Below are positions 1 to 9,632 of a stretch of 64,000 nt of DNA, one piece after another. Within the stretch, counting starts at the first letter, position 1. Each line of letters opens with the position of its first letter. Origin of the DNA: Thalassolituus hydrocarboniclasticus (GTDB lineage Bacteria > Pseudomonadota > Gammaproteobacteria > Pseudomonadales > Oceanobacteraceae); contig NZ_CP054475.1 in the NCBI RefSeq assembly GCF_025345565.1, forward strand, positions 3,169,129 to 3,233,128. The letters run 5' to 3'. The notes beneath the pieces were generated by a model. It was not told the DNA's origin and ran no database searches. It saw only the letters and a program-made list of their open reading frames with translations. A program made the translations under genes and the position numbers.

Positions 1-425
1 GCCAGCAACACACTGCTGATCGCCACCAGCTGACGTCCGCCCTCACCCAGCAACAGCGTGCGGTGCAGTGACAGTACCCAGTTGAAAAACCCGTCGCTCA
101 GTACGCTGGCGCTGCCATCGGCGGCCAGCTCATAGGAGTGGAAGCCGTCGGCGCAGCGCAGATACAGACGCGGCTGAGCAATCAGAGGTGAAGAAAGCCC
201 GAGATAACTGACCGCGCAGCCGGAATGCTCAGCCTGCAACACCTCCATGCGTTGCTGCAGCCTTTGCGCCGCTTCCGGACGAAGAGGCTCCGGCGCACGT
301 AACCCCGTTTGTAATACCGGCTCCAGCAACAGCAGCAGTCCGCTGAGCAGAATAATCAGCAGCGGCAGGGCCAGCACCAGGCTGAGCCACAGATGCAGGC
401 GGCGAAACCAGTAATAAGCGGTCAT
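1..425 (-). CDS. PepSY-associated TM helix protein (5' part only)
   Basis: The ATG is at 425 and the gene runs off the left edge, so only about 141 residues are visible. The start shows a hydrophobic segment at about residues 12-35 after an aromatic/basic N-terminus, then a soluble domain, then a segment reading LHRTLLLGEGGRQLVAISS. That last motif is the conserved core of the PepSY_TM (PiuB-like) family of inner-membrane proteins, often encoded with siderophore receptors and implicated in reductive release of iron in the periplasm. It lies 14 bp downstream of a TonB receptor on the same strand, so the two very probably form a Fur-controlled iron operon. The family call is secure; the exact electron-transfer role is inferred. 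Confidence 0.8.
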   Translation of the reverse strand, partial: MTAYYWFRRLHLWLSLVLALPLLIILLSGLLLLLEPVLQTGLRAPEPLRPEAAQRLQQRMEVLQAEHSGCAVSYLGLSSPLIAQPRLYLRCADGFHSYELAADGSASVLSDGFFNWVLSLHRTLLLGEGGRQLVAISSVLL

Positions 426-439
426 TCAGAAACTCTTTG

Positions 440-2608
440 TCAGAAGCTGTGCTCGTACGCCAGCATCAGACTGCGGCCACGACCTTTGTAATAGCGCGCA
501 GTATTACCGAGATCGGAGGTCTGTGCGTAGTAATCAAAGTAATCGCGGTTCAGCAGGTTACCGAGCGACAGGCTGGTAGTGCTGTTATTGCCACGGTAGC
601 TGACGCTCATATCCACCAGCGCATAGCCAGCAAAAGACTCGGCATTGGCGTTGGCCTGGCCGTGGAAGCTGCGGTCAAAGTAGTAAGTGCTGGCCAGACG
701 CGCACTGGTGCGGCCATTCAGCTCGTAGCGGGCATAGGCCGAGAGTTTATCCGGGCTGATATTAGCCGCACCCAGGTCGCTGTCGAGACTGCCGTTCTTA
801 TCGGAGTCGACGCGGCCAAACAGCTTCGAGTAGTAACCACCGATTTCCAGATCGTAACCAAACAGATAGGCGGTCTGCAGTTCGTAACCGTGGGTGCGGG
901 TTTTCTCGCGGATCACTTCGTAGCTGCCATCGCCATTGGTGTCGGCCAGACGCGAACCAAATGCCGAGGTCGAACGGAAGTAACTGGCTTTCAGACTCAG
1001 CGCTTCGCCCTGATAGTTGAAACCGGTTTCGTAGTTATCAGTAATGATCGGCTTGATACGCACCAGATCATCGACATCCTGACCGTCGGTATTAATGCCG
1101 CGCAGCACCAGACCCACATCCGGCATATTGAAGCCTTCGCTGTAGGAGATATAAGCGTTCAGGCCATCACTGATGCGGTAGGTAAAGCCGAGGTTGGTCA
1201 GCAGTTCGGAGAATTCATCATCACCACCGGCCACATCGCGCGAGCCGTAGTTATACAGCGTGGTGAAATCATCCACCTGCAGTTTGGCGGTCTCGTAACG
1301 CGCACCACTGGTCAGTTGCAGGCGATCGGTCAGGGCGTAATCGAGCTGGGCAAAAGGCGCGTAGTTGTCGAACTTCATTTCCGGCACCCAGGTACGGCCG
1401 GTCATCGCCAGGGTCTGTTTCGATTCATCACGCACCCAGTCAAAGCCCAGCACCCAGTCGAGTTCATTCAGCAGGAAATCGTCACGGTTCCAGCTCAGGC
1501 GCACACCACTGCGCTGCACTTCAATCTGCGACTGGTCGTAGATGCTCTGCGTCAGCGCACCGCTGCCATCGTACTGGCTGCCGTAAGCCGGATCCTGAAA
1601 GGTTTTGGTCTGGGTTGCGCCGTACAGCGAGGTACGGTCGAGGTAATAGAACTTACCGCTGAAGTTACCACCGGCCAGATCACGGTCGCTGTAGCTCAGC
1701 GCGGCGGCGGTGGCTTTGTTGCGGTTCGGGTCGCCCACCTGCTTGCCTTTTTCGGTGGTGGCAGCAATGCCCTGATCGCGGTCACCGGGAATGTTGCGGT
1801 AATCACCGCTGTTTTCCAGATCGTAGCGGTTGAGCATCAGCTCCACACGGCGGGTCGCCGACAGATCCATCCCCAGTTTCAGCAGCAGATCGAGGGATTC
1901 AGAATCCATCAGATCGCCGTGGGTTTCGTTAACGGCAATTTTGTCGCCGTTGGCATCGTAGTACAGGCCGCTGTTCTGATACTGCGCCGAGGCCAGCACA
2001 TCGTAAGCGCCCTGCTTGCGCTGCAGCGAGCCACCCAGGCGGTATTCAAAACCGTCACCGTCAAAATCGTTGCTGCTGGTCAGCGCGGTATTCAGACGGA
2101 TTTCGTTATCGCCGTCGGCAGCGCTGCGGGTAATAAAGTTGATGATGCCGCCGGTTGCGCCCAGCCCCATGGAAGCGTTGGCACCGTGTACCACTTCAAT
2201 CCGTTCAATCAGTGACGGGTCGATGGTAAAGCCATCACGCGAGCCATCGCGCAGCGGATTGGTCTGCGGAATACCATCCACCAGAATCAGCGGCGAACGG
2301 CCACGGAAACTCTCAGAAGAGCCGGTCATTTTCTGACGCGACGGTGCAAAACTTGGCAGCAGGCGGCTCAGTGCGCTGGTCAGATCGCCGCTGGCACCGA
2401 GAGTGGCCTGCAGGGTTTCACGCTCGATGACCGTCACCATATGCGGGATGGTAGCGACATCACGCTCACCACGAACGGCGGAGATCGTCACCCGGTCCAG
2501 GGTTACTTTTTCCGCTGGCGCAGAAGCGTCAGCCGGAAGCTGTGTGTCTGCGGCATAAGCCACCGGAGCCAGCAGTGCTGGAATCATCGCCAAAACAGCA
2601 GTTTTCAT
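440..2608 (-). CDS. TonB-dependent siderophore receptor (IutA/RhtA-like)
   Basis: Outer-membrane receptor of about 722 aa for an iron-siderophore complex. An N-terminal signal peptide (MKTAVLAMIPALLAPVAYA) is followed by a Ton-box-like stretch (VTLDRVTISAVRGERD), a plug domain (motifs SESFRGRSPLILVDGIPQ and ERIEVVHGANASMGLGATGG) and a 22-strand-type barrel ending in Phe. The plug wording resembles the aerobactin/rhizobactin receptor class, so a carboxylate/hydroxamate siderophore is a reasonable guess, not proof. I chose the ATG at 2608 because AGGAC sits about 7 nt upstream of it; in-frame ATGs at 2614 and further up lack this spacing. A near-perfect Fur box lies 62 bp upstream. The PepSY-TM gene follows 14 bp downstream. 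Confidence 0.92.
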   Translation of the reverse strand: MKTAVLAMIPALLAPVAYAADTQLPADASAPAEKVTLDRVTISAVRGERDVATIPHMVTVIERETLQATLGASGDLTSALSRLLPSFAPSRQKMTGSSESFRGRSPLILVDGIPQTNPLRDGSRDGFTIDPSLIERIEVVHGANASMGLGATGGIINFITRSAADGDNEIRLNTALTSSNDFDGDGFEYRLGGSLQRKQGAYDVLASAQYQNSGLYYDANGDKIAVNETHGDLMDSESLDLLLKLGMDLSATRRVELMLNRYDLENSGDYRNIPGDRDQGIAATTEKGKQVGDPNRNKATAAALSYSDRDLAGGNFSGKFYYLDRTSLYGATQTKTFQDPAYGSQYDGSGALTQSIYDQSQIEVQRSGVRLSWNRDDFLLNELDWVLGFDWVRDESKQTLAMTGRTWVPEMKFDNYAPFAQLDYALTDRLQLTSGARYETAKLQVDDFTTLYNYGSRDVAGGDDEFSELLTNLGFTYRISDGLNAYISYSEGFNMPDVGLVLRGINTDGQDVDDLVRIKPIITDNYETGFNYQGEALSLKASYFRSTSAFGSRLADTNGDGSYEVIREKTRTHGYELQTAYLFGYDLEIGGYYSKLFGRVDSDKNGSLDSDLGAANISPDKLSAYARYELNGRTSARLASTYYFDRSFHGQANANAESFAGYALVDMSVSYRGNNSTTSLSLGNLLNRDYFDYYAQTSDLGNTARYYKGRGRSLMLAYEHSF

Positions 2609-2669
2609 GGGCATGTCCTGATACGGATTGATAATTAGCAATTTGGAAGGACGCGAATGCTACTGAGTC

Positions 2670-2684
2670 TGAGAATGATTATCA
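2670..2684 (-). promoter_or_regulatory. Fur box upstream of the siderophore receptor
   Basis: On the minus strand the sequence reads TGATAATCATTCTCA, which matches 14 of 15 positions of the 7-1-7 Fur consensus TGATAATnATTATCA. It is 62 bp before the receptor start at 2608, the usual place for a Fur operator over the promoter, so iron-repressed expression of the receptor and PepSY-TM pair is expected. Confidence 0.85.
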
Positions 2685-2731
2685 ACAAATAATAAGAAGA
2701 ATTCCTGAATCCCTGCGACAGGTAGCGGCCG

Positions 2732-4279
2732 TCAGAGCTCCGCTTCGAGCGGCAGGACGCCGAGCAGCCAGGATTGCAGACGCCGCCACAGGCTGGCATG
2801 GGGTTCGTTATCGTAGTACTGCACTGCACCATTGGTGCGCATTTCCTGCCAGCGCACTTCTCCCTGATGTAGCTGCAGCTGATAACTTTCGAACGGCAGG
2901 TTTTGCTGCAGATCCCGGCTGGCTTGCTGACCCAGCTGCGCCTGCTCAAACAGCACACCCATTTCGGTATTCTCGCGAATGGAGCGCGGATCAAGATTCA
3001 TCGAACCGACATAAAAGTAGCGCTGATCAATCACCAGCATTTTGGCATGCAGACTGGCGGAAGAAGAGCCGGTCCAGCGGCGGTTCTCACGCCCGGAGCT
3101 GGCATCCGGACGCAGCTCGAACAGCTCCACTCCGGCCCGCAGCAAAGCTGCACGGTAATGCTTATACGCCGAATGCACCGCCGGAACATCCGTGCTGGCC
3201 AGAGAATTGGTCAGCACCTGCACTTTAACGCCGCGTGCCACCAGCGCCGCCAGAAAAGCAACGCCCTCATCGCCCGGCACAAAATACGGAGAAATCAGCA
3301 GCACTTCCTGCTGCGCATTATCCAGCAGGGTAATTAAATTACCGAATAACGGTGACTGGTAGGTGCGGCTGCGGATTTTATCCGGTGCATCGGCCACCAC
3401 ATAGGCTTTGCCCCAGAACAGGCGCTGCTCATAATGAGCGCTCAGGGTCTGATTACGGTTCTGTAAAGCCTGTACGTAAGGATGCTCCCGTTTCCCCTGC
3501 AACCACTCCTGTAATTGCTGACGTAAATTGTGCAGCGGCTGCTGGTCATGCGGATCGCCGTCATTCAGTACCTGCTCCACCGGTACCGCCAGAGCACTGT
3601 TCCAGTAGCGGTCAAACTCGGTTGAAGCATCATCAACCACCGGTCCCAGTGTCAGTACATCCAGATCACCGAATACCACGGCATTACGCGCGGCATCAAA
3701 ATATTCGTCACCGATATTGCGTCCGCCACTGATCGCCAGAGTGTTATCGGCAATCATGGTTTTGTTGTGCATGCGCCGGGTTGAAACCCCATAACGGGTA
3801 AGAAACTGCATATCGCGCGGGTAATCGCGCAGGAATGGGTTAAACAGGCGGATATCGATATTGGGATGACGGTTCAGCAGGCGCAGTTCGTTGTCTGCCC
3901 CACGGGTCGCCATATCGTCCAGCAACAGACGTACGCGCACACCGCGATCAGCCGCCTGCAGCAAAGCCCAGGTAAAGACTTTGCCGGTCAGATCCTGATG
4001 GTAGAGATAATATTGCAGATCAAGACGGTCACTGGCATTGGCCGCCAGCAACAGGCGGGCAAGAAAGGCATCGGTGCCGGAGGCCAGTAATACCAGCCCG
4101 GCCTGATCGGGATGTTGCTGCAGAAGGGGTTCAGCCCAGCGGGCCAGCAGGCTGTGCGGCGAAGCCTGAGAATGCAGTTCAGTAACCGGTGGCGGAACAT
4201 CCGGCAGACGGGCACAGGCTGACAACAGCGTCGCCGCCAGCAAGACCCGGCAGCCCTGCCAAAAACGGCAGCGCTGCAA
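2732..4279 (-). CDS. Phospholipase D-family lipoprotein, ClsC-like cardiolipin synthase
   Basis: Protein of about 515 aa with two HKD motifs: HNKTMIADNTLAISGGRN near residue 171 and HAKMLVIDQRYFYVGSMN near residue 410. The GGRNIGDEYF wording is that of the ClsC (YmdC) group, which makes cardiolipin by phosphatidyl transfer, so this is the likeliest activity. I propose the TTG at 4279: it gives an 'LLAATLLSAC' lipobox signal peptide and begins 8 nt after the stop of the upstream cytochrome gene. The longer reading to 4354 would overlap the cytochrome gene and put an implausible leader before the signal. Shine-Dalgarno support for the TTG is weak, so translational coupling to the cytochrome gene is possible. 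Downstream it runs toward the Fur-boxed receptor. Confidence 0.85.
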   Translation of the reverse strand: MQRCRFWQGCRVLLAATLLSACARLPDVPPPVTELHSQASPHSLLARWAEPLLQQHPDQAGLVLLASGTDAFLARLLLAANASDRLDLQYYLYHQDLTGKVFTWALLQAADRGVRVRLLLDDMATRGADNELRLLNRHPNIDIRLFNPFLRDYPRDMQFLTRYGVSTRRMHNKTMIADNTLAISGGRNIGDEYFDAARNAVVFGDLDVLTLGPVVDDASTEFDRYWNSALAVPVEQVLNDGDPHDQQPLHNLRQQLQEWLQGKREHPYVQALQNRNQTLSAHYEQRLFWGKAYVVADAPDKIRSRTYQSPLFGNLITLLDNAQQEVLLISPYFVPGDEGVAFLAALVARGVKVQVLTNSLASTDVPAVHSAYKHYRAALLRAGVELFELRPDASSGRENRRWTGSSSASLHAKMLVIDQRYFYVGSMNLDPRSIRENTEMGVLFEQAQLGQQASRDLQQNLPFESYQLQLHQGEVRWQEMRTNGAVQYYDNEPHASLWRRLQSWLLGVLPLEAEL

Positions 4280-4286
4280 CCTAGTC

Positions 4287-4919
4287 TTATGGCATATGGG
4301 CAATATAGGCGGCCACATCGCGCAGCTGCTGCTCATCCATATTCTGCACCACACCGATCATCGGTGAGTTTTTACGCTCCGGATCATTGTGCAGGAAACG
4401 CATCAGGGTTTTGGTCAGATATTCATACGGCTGACCGGCGATGCGCGGGTAAAGGCTGCTGCCGTGACCGGCGTTGCCGTGACAGACAAAACAGGTGGTT
4501 TTATAAATCTGTTCACCTTTGGCACTTGTGGGTACAGGTTGTTCGCGACTAACCACCGGCTTGTGAGCAAAATAAAGCGCAATATTAATGCGGTCTTCTT
4601 TACTCAGTGCGGTGGCCAGTTTGCTCATCACATAATCTTTGCGCACACCATCGGCAAAATGCTCAAACTGGGTAAACAGATAGGCCGCATTCTGGCTGGC
4701 CAGATTCGGAATATAGTCGCGCTTGCTGTTACCGTCATCGCCATGACAGCGGAAACACAACTGCGCACGCTCAACACCATCTTCAATGGCAGCCTGCAAC
4801 AACGGCGTGTTTTTTTCGATGATGGCCATTTCCTGCAGCATGGACTCCACACTTTCGGCCTGCACCTGACTGCCCAGTAAGAGAAGCAATCCTGCCAACG
4901 TACTGCTGAATCTGTTCAT
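4287..4919 (-). CDS. Dihaem cytochrome c4-type protein
   Basis: A 210-aa periplasmic electron carrier with a clear Sec signal peptide (residues 1-21, ending QVQA) and two haem-c sites, CFRCH and CFVCH, each opening a cytochrome c domain of about 85 residues. Met residues near the end of each half (MSKLATAL; SPMIGVVQNM) could be axial ligands. Length and two-domain plan fit cytochrome c4, which passes electrons from the bc1 complex to terminal oxidases. The phospholipase D lipoprotein follows 7 nt later. A TGTATAA heptamer with a degenerate partner lies at 4954-4979 upstream. Confidence 0.88.
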   Translation of the reverse strand: MNRFSSTLAGLLLLLGSQVQAESVESMLQEMAIIEKNTPLLQAAIEDGVERAQLCFRCHGDDGNSKRDYIPNLASQNAAYLFTQFEHFADGVRKDYVMSKLATALSKEDRINIALYFAHKPVVSREQPVPTSAKGEQIYKTTCFVCHGNAGHGSSLYPRIAGQPYEYLTKTLMRFLHNDPERKNSPMIGVVQNMDEQQLRDVAAYIAHMP

Positions 4920-5259
4920 AGTATTACTTTCTTTTTTGCCATTATGGCGTTGCTTAAAAAGTTACCGCTCACTGTATAACAGCAACAGCGAGCCCGGGAA
5001 CCTTTGATCGACTTGTTATCAGGGAGTGAAACATACGCGCCTGTTTCCCTGAGGCCAAGGGCCAATCGCCTTTCGTATTAGTCTTTTCTAAATAAAGGCT
5101 GACCTGTATCAAGCGCAAACCAGCGTCTGCTGATGATCAGACTGACAACACCGCTCACCACCGGCACACCAATGCCAGAGGAGATGGGGCTGTGCCCTGC
5201 ACCCGCATTCAGGTACACTTCCTGCCTTTCTAACTGCGCTCAGATTCAGACCATACGCC
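4920..5259. other. Divergent intergenic region between cytochrome c4 and leuS
   Basis: This 340-bp gap carries no gene I can support. It contains a small palindrome GCCATTATGGC (4938-4948), a TGTATAA heptamer (4973-4979) and a long imperfect inverted repeat (5019-5052, listed separately). It must hold the promoters of both flanking genes, but I could not fix convincing -35/-10 pairs, and leuS has no obvious Shine-Dalgarno sequence. Confidence 0.6.
5019..5052. repeat. Imperfect inverted repeat (hairpin) upstream of leuS
   Basis: TCAGGG (5019-5024) and AAACA (5029-5033) pair with TGTTT (5042-5046) and CCCTGA (5047-5052), leaving a 4-nt AGTG bulge and an 8-nt loop TACGCGCC. It has no T-run, so it is not an ordinary terminator. 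It could be an operator or part of a leader structure for leuS; function unknown. Confidence 0.5.
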
Positions 5260-7836
5260 ATGATGCAAGAGACTTATCAGCCCCATATTATCGAACCTTC
5301 CGTACAGACTCAGTGGGAAGAAAATCAGGTATTCAAAGCCGTTGTCGACAGCAATAAAGAGAAATTCTATTGCCTGTCCATGTTCCCGTATCCAAGCGGC
5401 CGGCTACATATGGGGCACGTGCGTAACTACACCATTGGTGACGTGGTTTCGCGCTACCAGCGCATGCAGGGCAAAAACGTTATGCAGCCAATGGGCTGGG
5501 ACGCCTTCGGTCTGCCGGCAGAAAACGCCGCCATCAAGCATCAGGTTGCGCCGGGTAAATGGACCAAAGAAAACATCGCCTACATGAAAGGTCAGCTGAA
5601 ATCGCTGGGCTTCGGTTACGACTGGAACCGTGAACTGGCGACCTGCGACCCGGAATACTACCGCTGGGAACAGTGGTTCTTCACCAAGCTGATCGACAAG
5701 GGTCTGGCCTACAAAAAAGTATCCGCGGTTAACTGGTGTCCGAATGACCAGACCGTTCTGGCCAACGAACAGGTCATCGACGGCTGCTGCTGGCGCTGTG
5801 ACTCTGTGGTTGAGCGTAAAGAAATTCCACAGTGGTTTATCCGTATCACTGATTACGCCGAAGAACTGCTGAACGACCTCGATCAGCTCGACGGCTGGCC
5901 GGATCAGGTAAAAGCCATGCAGCGCAACTGGATTGGTAAATCCCGTGGCGTGCAGATGCGCTTTGGCCTGAAAAACCGTGAAGACGCACTGGAAATCTAC
6001 ACCACCCGTCCGGATACCCTGATGGGCGTGAGCTATGTTGCAGTCGCTGCCGGTCACCCACTGGCGAAAGAAGCCGCTGCCAACAATCCGGCGCTGGCCG
6101 CATTCCTTGAAGAATGCTCCAAATCCGGTACCGCCGAAGCCGATCTGGCCACCGCCGAGAAAAAAGGCATGGCAACCGGCTTTACTGCCATCCACCCGAT
6201 CTCCGGTAAAGAAGTACCGGTGTGGGTCGCCAATTTTGTGCTGATGGAATTCGGTACCGGTGCGGTCATGGCCGTTCCGGCACACGATCAGCGCGACTGG
6301 GAATTCGCGCAGAAATACGGCATTGAAATCCATCAGGTCATCGCCGCCAACGAAGGCGACGAGTGCGACCTGAGCAAAGCGGCCTATACCGAAAAAGGCA
6401 CTCTGATTAACTCCGGCGAATTTGACGGCCTCGGTTTTGACGCCGCCTTCGACGCCATCGCCGCCAAACTGGCAGCAGAAGGCAAAGGCGAGATCAAAGT
6501 GAACTACCGCCTGCGCGACTGGGGTGTGAGCCGTCAGCGTTACTGGGGCGCACCGATTCCGGTGATCCGTACCGCCGATGGTGACTCCATTGCTGCGCCG
6601 GAAAGCCTGCAGCCGGTGATTCTGCCAACCGAGGTTGTGATGGACGGTGTGAACTCACCGATCAAGAACAACCCGGAATTCGAAAACATCGAATACAACG
6701 GTCAGCCGGCGTTCCGCGAAACCGATACCTTCGACACCTTTATGGAGTCGTCCTGGTACTACGCGCGTTACTGCTCACCGCGCGACGATACGCAGATGCT
6801 GAACCCGGAAGAGGCCAATTACTGGCTGCCGGTCGATCAGTATATCGGCGGGATCGAGCACGCCATTCTGCACCTGCTGTATGCACGTTTCTTCCACAAG
6901 CTGCTGCGCGATGCCGGTCTGGTGAACAGCGATGAGCCGTTCAAAAACCTGCTGTGCCAGGGCATGGTGCTGGCCGATGCGTTCTATTACACCAACGAAC
7001 ACGGCGCCAAAGAATGGGTTAATCCGACCGAAGTCAGCGTTGAGCGTGACGACAAAGGCCGCCTGACCGCTGCCAAACGCAAGAGCGACGGCAAAGAACT
7101 GCAGTACTCCGGTATGAGCAAAATGTCGAAGTCGAAAAACAACGGTGTTGATCCGCAGGAAGCCATCGAACTGTACGGCGCCGATACCGTGCGTCTGTAC
7201 ACCATGTTCGCAGCGCCCCCGGAGCAAACTCTGGAATGGTCTGACTCCGGCGTACAGGGTGCCCAGCGCTTCCTGCAGCGCGTCTGGCGTTTAAGCTACG
7301 AACTGCTGCAACAGGCAGATCGTGGTGATGCGGCGAACCTGTCCAAAGATGAGAAAGACGCCCGCCGTAAGGTGCACGAAACCATTCAGAAGGTGAGCGA
7401 TGACGTGGGTCGCCGCTACAACTTCAACACCGGTATCGCCGCCATTATGGAACTGATGAACACCCTGCAGAAGGTTGATCTGGCATCTGCCGGTGGCCGT
7501 GCGGTGGTGGCAGAAGGTCTGGATGCGGTGATTCGTATGCTGTCGCCGATTGCACCACACATTACCCAGGCTCTGTGGATTGCCTTTGGCAACGACGGTC
7601 TGGTGATTGATGCGCCATGGCCTGCGGTTGACGAAAGCGCGCTGGTGCGTGACTCCATCGAAGTGGTGGTACAGGTAAACGGTAAGCTGCGTGCCAAGAT
7701 CGAAGTGGCGGCCAACGCCAGCAAAGACGATCTTGAAGCCGCCGCCAAAGAGGCCGTTGCCCAGCAGCTCGAAGGTGTGACCGTACGCAAGGTGATTGTG
7801 GTACCGGGTAAGCTGGTTAATATCGTCGCTAACTGA
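5260..7836 (+). CDS. leuS: Leucyl-tRNA synthetase
   Basis: Cytosolic class I synthetase of 858 aa, matching the usual length. It shows the HIGH motif as HMGH within [19 protein letters not shown] (about residues 46-64), [13 protein letters not shown], the CP1 editing domain with a TTRPDT motif (about 247-252), a zinc-type region ([19 protein letters not shown]) and KMSKS as [10 protein letters not shown] (about 622-631). The C-terminal anticodon-binding and VNGKLRAKI segments are intact. Two consecutive ATGs (5260 and 5263) are both possible; alignment memory of E. coli LeuS favours 5263. lptE and holA follow, an arrangement conserved in gammaproteobacteria. Confidence 0.98.
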   Translation: MMQETYQPHIIEPSVQTQWEENQVFKAVVDSNKEKFYCLSMFPYPSGRLHMGHVRNYTIGDVVSRYQRMQGKNVMQPMGWDAFGLPAENAAIKHQVAPGKWTKENIAYMKGQLKSLGFGYDWNRELATCDPEYYRWEQWFFTKLIDKGLAYKKVSAVNWCPNDQTVLANEQVIDGCCWRCDSVVERKEIPQWFIRITDYAEELLNDLDQLDGWPDQVKAMQRNWIGKSRGVQMRFGLKNREDALEIYTTRPDTLMGVSYVAVAAGHPLAKEAAANNPALAAFLEECSKSGTAEADLATAEKKGMATGFTAIHPISGKEVPVWVANFVLMEFGTGAVMAVPAHDQRDWEFAQKYGIEIHQVIAANEGDECDLSKAAYTEKGTLINSGEFDGLGFDAAFDAIAAKLAAEGKGEIKVNYRLRDWGVSRQRYWGAPIPVIRTADGDSIAAPESLQPVILPTEVVMDGVNSPIKNNPEFENIEYNGQPAFRETDTFDTFMESSWYYARYCSPRDDTQMLNPEEANYWLPVDQYIGGIEHAILHLLYARFFHKLLRDAGLVNSDEPFKNLLCQGMVLADAFYYTNEHGAKEWVNPTEVSVERDDKGRLTAAKRKSDGKELQYSGMSKMSKSKNNGVDPQEAIELYGADTVRLYTMFAAPPEQTLEWSDSGVQGAQRFLQRVWRLSYELLQQADRGDAANLSKDEKDARRKVHETIQKVSDDVGRRYNFNTGIAAIMELMNTLQKVDLASAGGRAVVAEGLDAVIRMLSPIAPHITQALWIAFGNDGLVIDAPWPAVDESALVRDSIEVVVQVNGKLRAKIEVAANASKDDLEAAAKEAVAQQLEGVTVRKVIVVPGKLVNIVAN

Positions 7837-7845
7837 TGCCCCCAT

Positions 7846-7873
7846 GTCCGGCGTCGGACGTCAGACGCCGGAC
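7846..7873 (+). repeat. Perfect hairpin between leuS and lptE
   Basis: GTCCGGCGTC (7846-7855) is an exact reverse complement of GACGCCGGAC (7864-7873), with the 8-nt loop GGACGTCA. It starts 9 nt after the leuS stop and has no following T-run. A role in mRNA processing or differential stability between leuS and lptE-holA is more likely than full termination. Confidence 0.6.
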
Positions 7874-7894
7874 TAAACAAACTGAGAACTCCGT

Positions 7895-8431
7895 ATGCGT
7901 CATGCACTTGTTGTCTGCTCTCTTATTCTGCTCAGCGCCTGCGGCTGGCATCTGCGTGGTGTCACGCCGCTGCCGCCAGAATACCGGGTGATGTATCTGC
8001 AGAGTCAGGCCAGCAACAGCTTTAACCAACAGTTAAAGCTGCAGCTGGAGTTCAACGATGTCGTGCTGACCGCCAGCGCCGAAGACGCCCCGGCCATTCT
8101 GCGTATTGAGCCGGTGGATATCGAACGGCGTACGCTGTCGGTCAGCAGCAGTGGCCAGGTGGGCGAGTTCGAACTGAACGGCCGTCTGACCGCTCATATC
8201 CTGCATATTGGCCGCGACACCGATGTCGAAATTGAACTGAAAGCACGCCGCACCCTGACCAACGATGTGAACAACGTCGTCGGTACTGCCAGCGCCGAAA
8301 GCCAGCAACGGGCTGAACTGGAGCGCGAACTGGTCAACAAACTGCTGCGCCGCCTGCAAAGTCTCGGCAAGAGCAGCCAAAGCGCTGCCACAACCCAAAG
8401 TACTCCCGCAGCAACAGGCACCCAGCCGTGA
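7895..8431 (+). CDS. lptE: LPS-assembly lipoprotein LptE
   Basis: A 178-aa outer-membrane lipoprotein that plugs the LptD barrel and helps deliver LPS to the cell surface. The signal peptide ends in the lipobox LLSAC followed by GWHLRG, the hallmark start of mature LptE/RlpB. The position between leuS and holA is the conserved one. Its stop overlaps the GTG start of holA (GTGA), so the two are translationally coupled. The C-terminus is Gln/Ser/Thr/Ala-rich low-complexity sequence, normal for the family. Confidence 0.95.
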   Translation: MRHALVVCSLILLSACGWHLRGVTPLPPEYRVMYLQSQASNSFNQQLKLQLEFNDVVLTASAEDAPAILRIEPVDIERRTLSVSSSGQVGEFELNGRLTAHILHIGRDTDVEIELKARRTLTNDVNNVVGTASAESQQRAELERELVNKLLRRLQSLGKSSQSAATTQSTPAATGTQP

Positions 8432-9432
8432 AAATCCGCCAGGACCAGCTCAGCGGCCTGCTGGCCAAAGGACTGGCACCCTGCTATCTGGTGTCAGGTG
8501 ACGACCCTTTACTGGTGATGGAAGCCTGCGACGAGATCCGTGCTGCTGCACGTAAGGCCGGTGTAGAAGATCGCGAACTGTTCCACGCTGAAGCCGGCTT
8601 TGACTGGCGCCATTTGCTGGAAGAAGCCAACGCCATGTCGTTATTTGCCAGCCGCCGTATTCTTGAAGTACGGATTGGTAACGGCAAGCCTTCCGATAAA
8701 GGCGCGGCTATTCAGCAGATTCTTGATAATCCCAACCCGGATAACCTGCTGCTGATAATCTGCCCGCGTCTCGACAGCACCATTCAGCGCAGCGCCTGGT
8801 TTAAAGCCGTGGATAAAGCCGGTGTGTTTTTGCCAATCTGGCCGATTGAGCGCTCACAGTATCCGGGCTGGCTGAAACGCCGCCTGCAGATTGCCGGCCT
8901 GCAGATTGAGCCGGCCGCCCTCGCCGCTCTGGCGCATCAGACCGAAGGTAACCTGCTCGCTGCTGTGCAGGAGATCGAGAAGCTGCGCCTGCTGGGCACG
9001 ACCACCATCAACGAAGAGATGATTAACGAAGCCATTGGCGACAGCTCCCGCTTTGACGCCTTTGGTCTGGCCGATACCTGCCTGCTCGGTAATCTGGCCG
9101 AAGCCAGCCGCATTCTGTCGCACTTAAAAGGTGAAGGCGTCGATGCCTTAATGATTCTCGGCGCCCTGACGCGCAAGATCCGCCAGCTGATTGCCATGCA
9201 GGATCTCGGCGGACAACAGCTGAGTGAAGCCTTTAAGGCACAGAATATCTGGCCCAAACAACAACCTCCCTACAAAAAAGCCCTGCAGAATCTGCGCGCC
9301 CCACAACTCCATGCCGCCCTGCGCAAAGCCGAAAAAATCGATGCTGCCATCAAAGGCAGCGGTGATGACCCCTGGCTTCTGTTAAGTGAGTTAACTGTAC
9401 TGTTAACAGGTGTAAGGCTGACGACTGGTTAA
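8428..9432 (+). CDS. holA: DNA polymerase III delta subunit
   Basis: Clamp-loader subunit of 334 aa that opens the beta sliding clamp. Family features are the N-terminal AAA-like domain beginning 'APCYLVSGDDPLLVMEACDEIR', WPIERSQYPGWLKRRL in the middle and a helical C-terminal collar domain with SGDDPWLLLSEL at the end. It starts with GTG in a 4-bp overlap with lptE. The stretch 9433-9632 downstream is non-coding. Confidence 0.96.
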   Translation: MKIRQDQLSGLLAKGLAPCYLVSGDDPLLVMEACDEIRAAARKAGVEDRELFHAEAGFDWRHLLEEANAMSLFASRRILEVRIGNGKPSDKGAAIQQILDNPNPDNLLLIICPRLDSTIQRSAWFKAVDKAGVFLPIWPIERSQYPGWLKRRLQIAGLQIEPAALAALAHQTEGNLLAAVQEIEKLRLLGTTTINEEMINEAIGDSSRFDAFGLADTCLLGNLAEASRILSHLKGEGVDALMILGALTRKIRQLIAMQDLGGQQLSEAFKAQNIWPKQQPPYKKALQNLRAPQLHAALRKAEKIDAAIKGSGDDPWLLLSELTVLLTGVRLTTG

Positions 9433-9576
9433 CAGTTTCAGCACCACAGCTGTCACAGAAACAATGTCATTTAACTGAGATACTGCAGAGGTAATGGCGG
9501 CAACTGTCGAAAGCAGATGACAATTTTTGTCACATTATGACTTTTAACGTTAAGTACGGTGGTAAAAGCGTTAAAA

Positions 9577-9582
9577 TATAAT
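9577..9582 (+). promoter_or_regulatory. Candidate -10 element for the following gene
   Basis: A perfect TATAAT lies in an A+T-rich stretch (9570-9586), 50 bp before the proposed start at 9633. No good -35 hexamer is present at 16-18 bp upstream (GTACGG is poor), so activator dependence or a different promoter is possible. Confidence 0.4.
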
Positions 9583-9632
9583 AATATGACCTGATGCTAA
9601 GCTGAGTACGCAGACTAAAGAGGATGTTCATT

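Noticed and set aside
437..2215. Long open frame opposite the siderophore receptor (592 codons)
   Set aside because: It is the antisense shadow of a strongly supported receptor gene; the composition is Val/Gln/Ala-rich with no domain.
5103..5117. FNR/Anr-like site upstream of cytochrome c4
   Set aside because: TTGATACAGGTCAG matches only 8 of 10 positions and is about 190 bp from the start; too weak.
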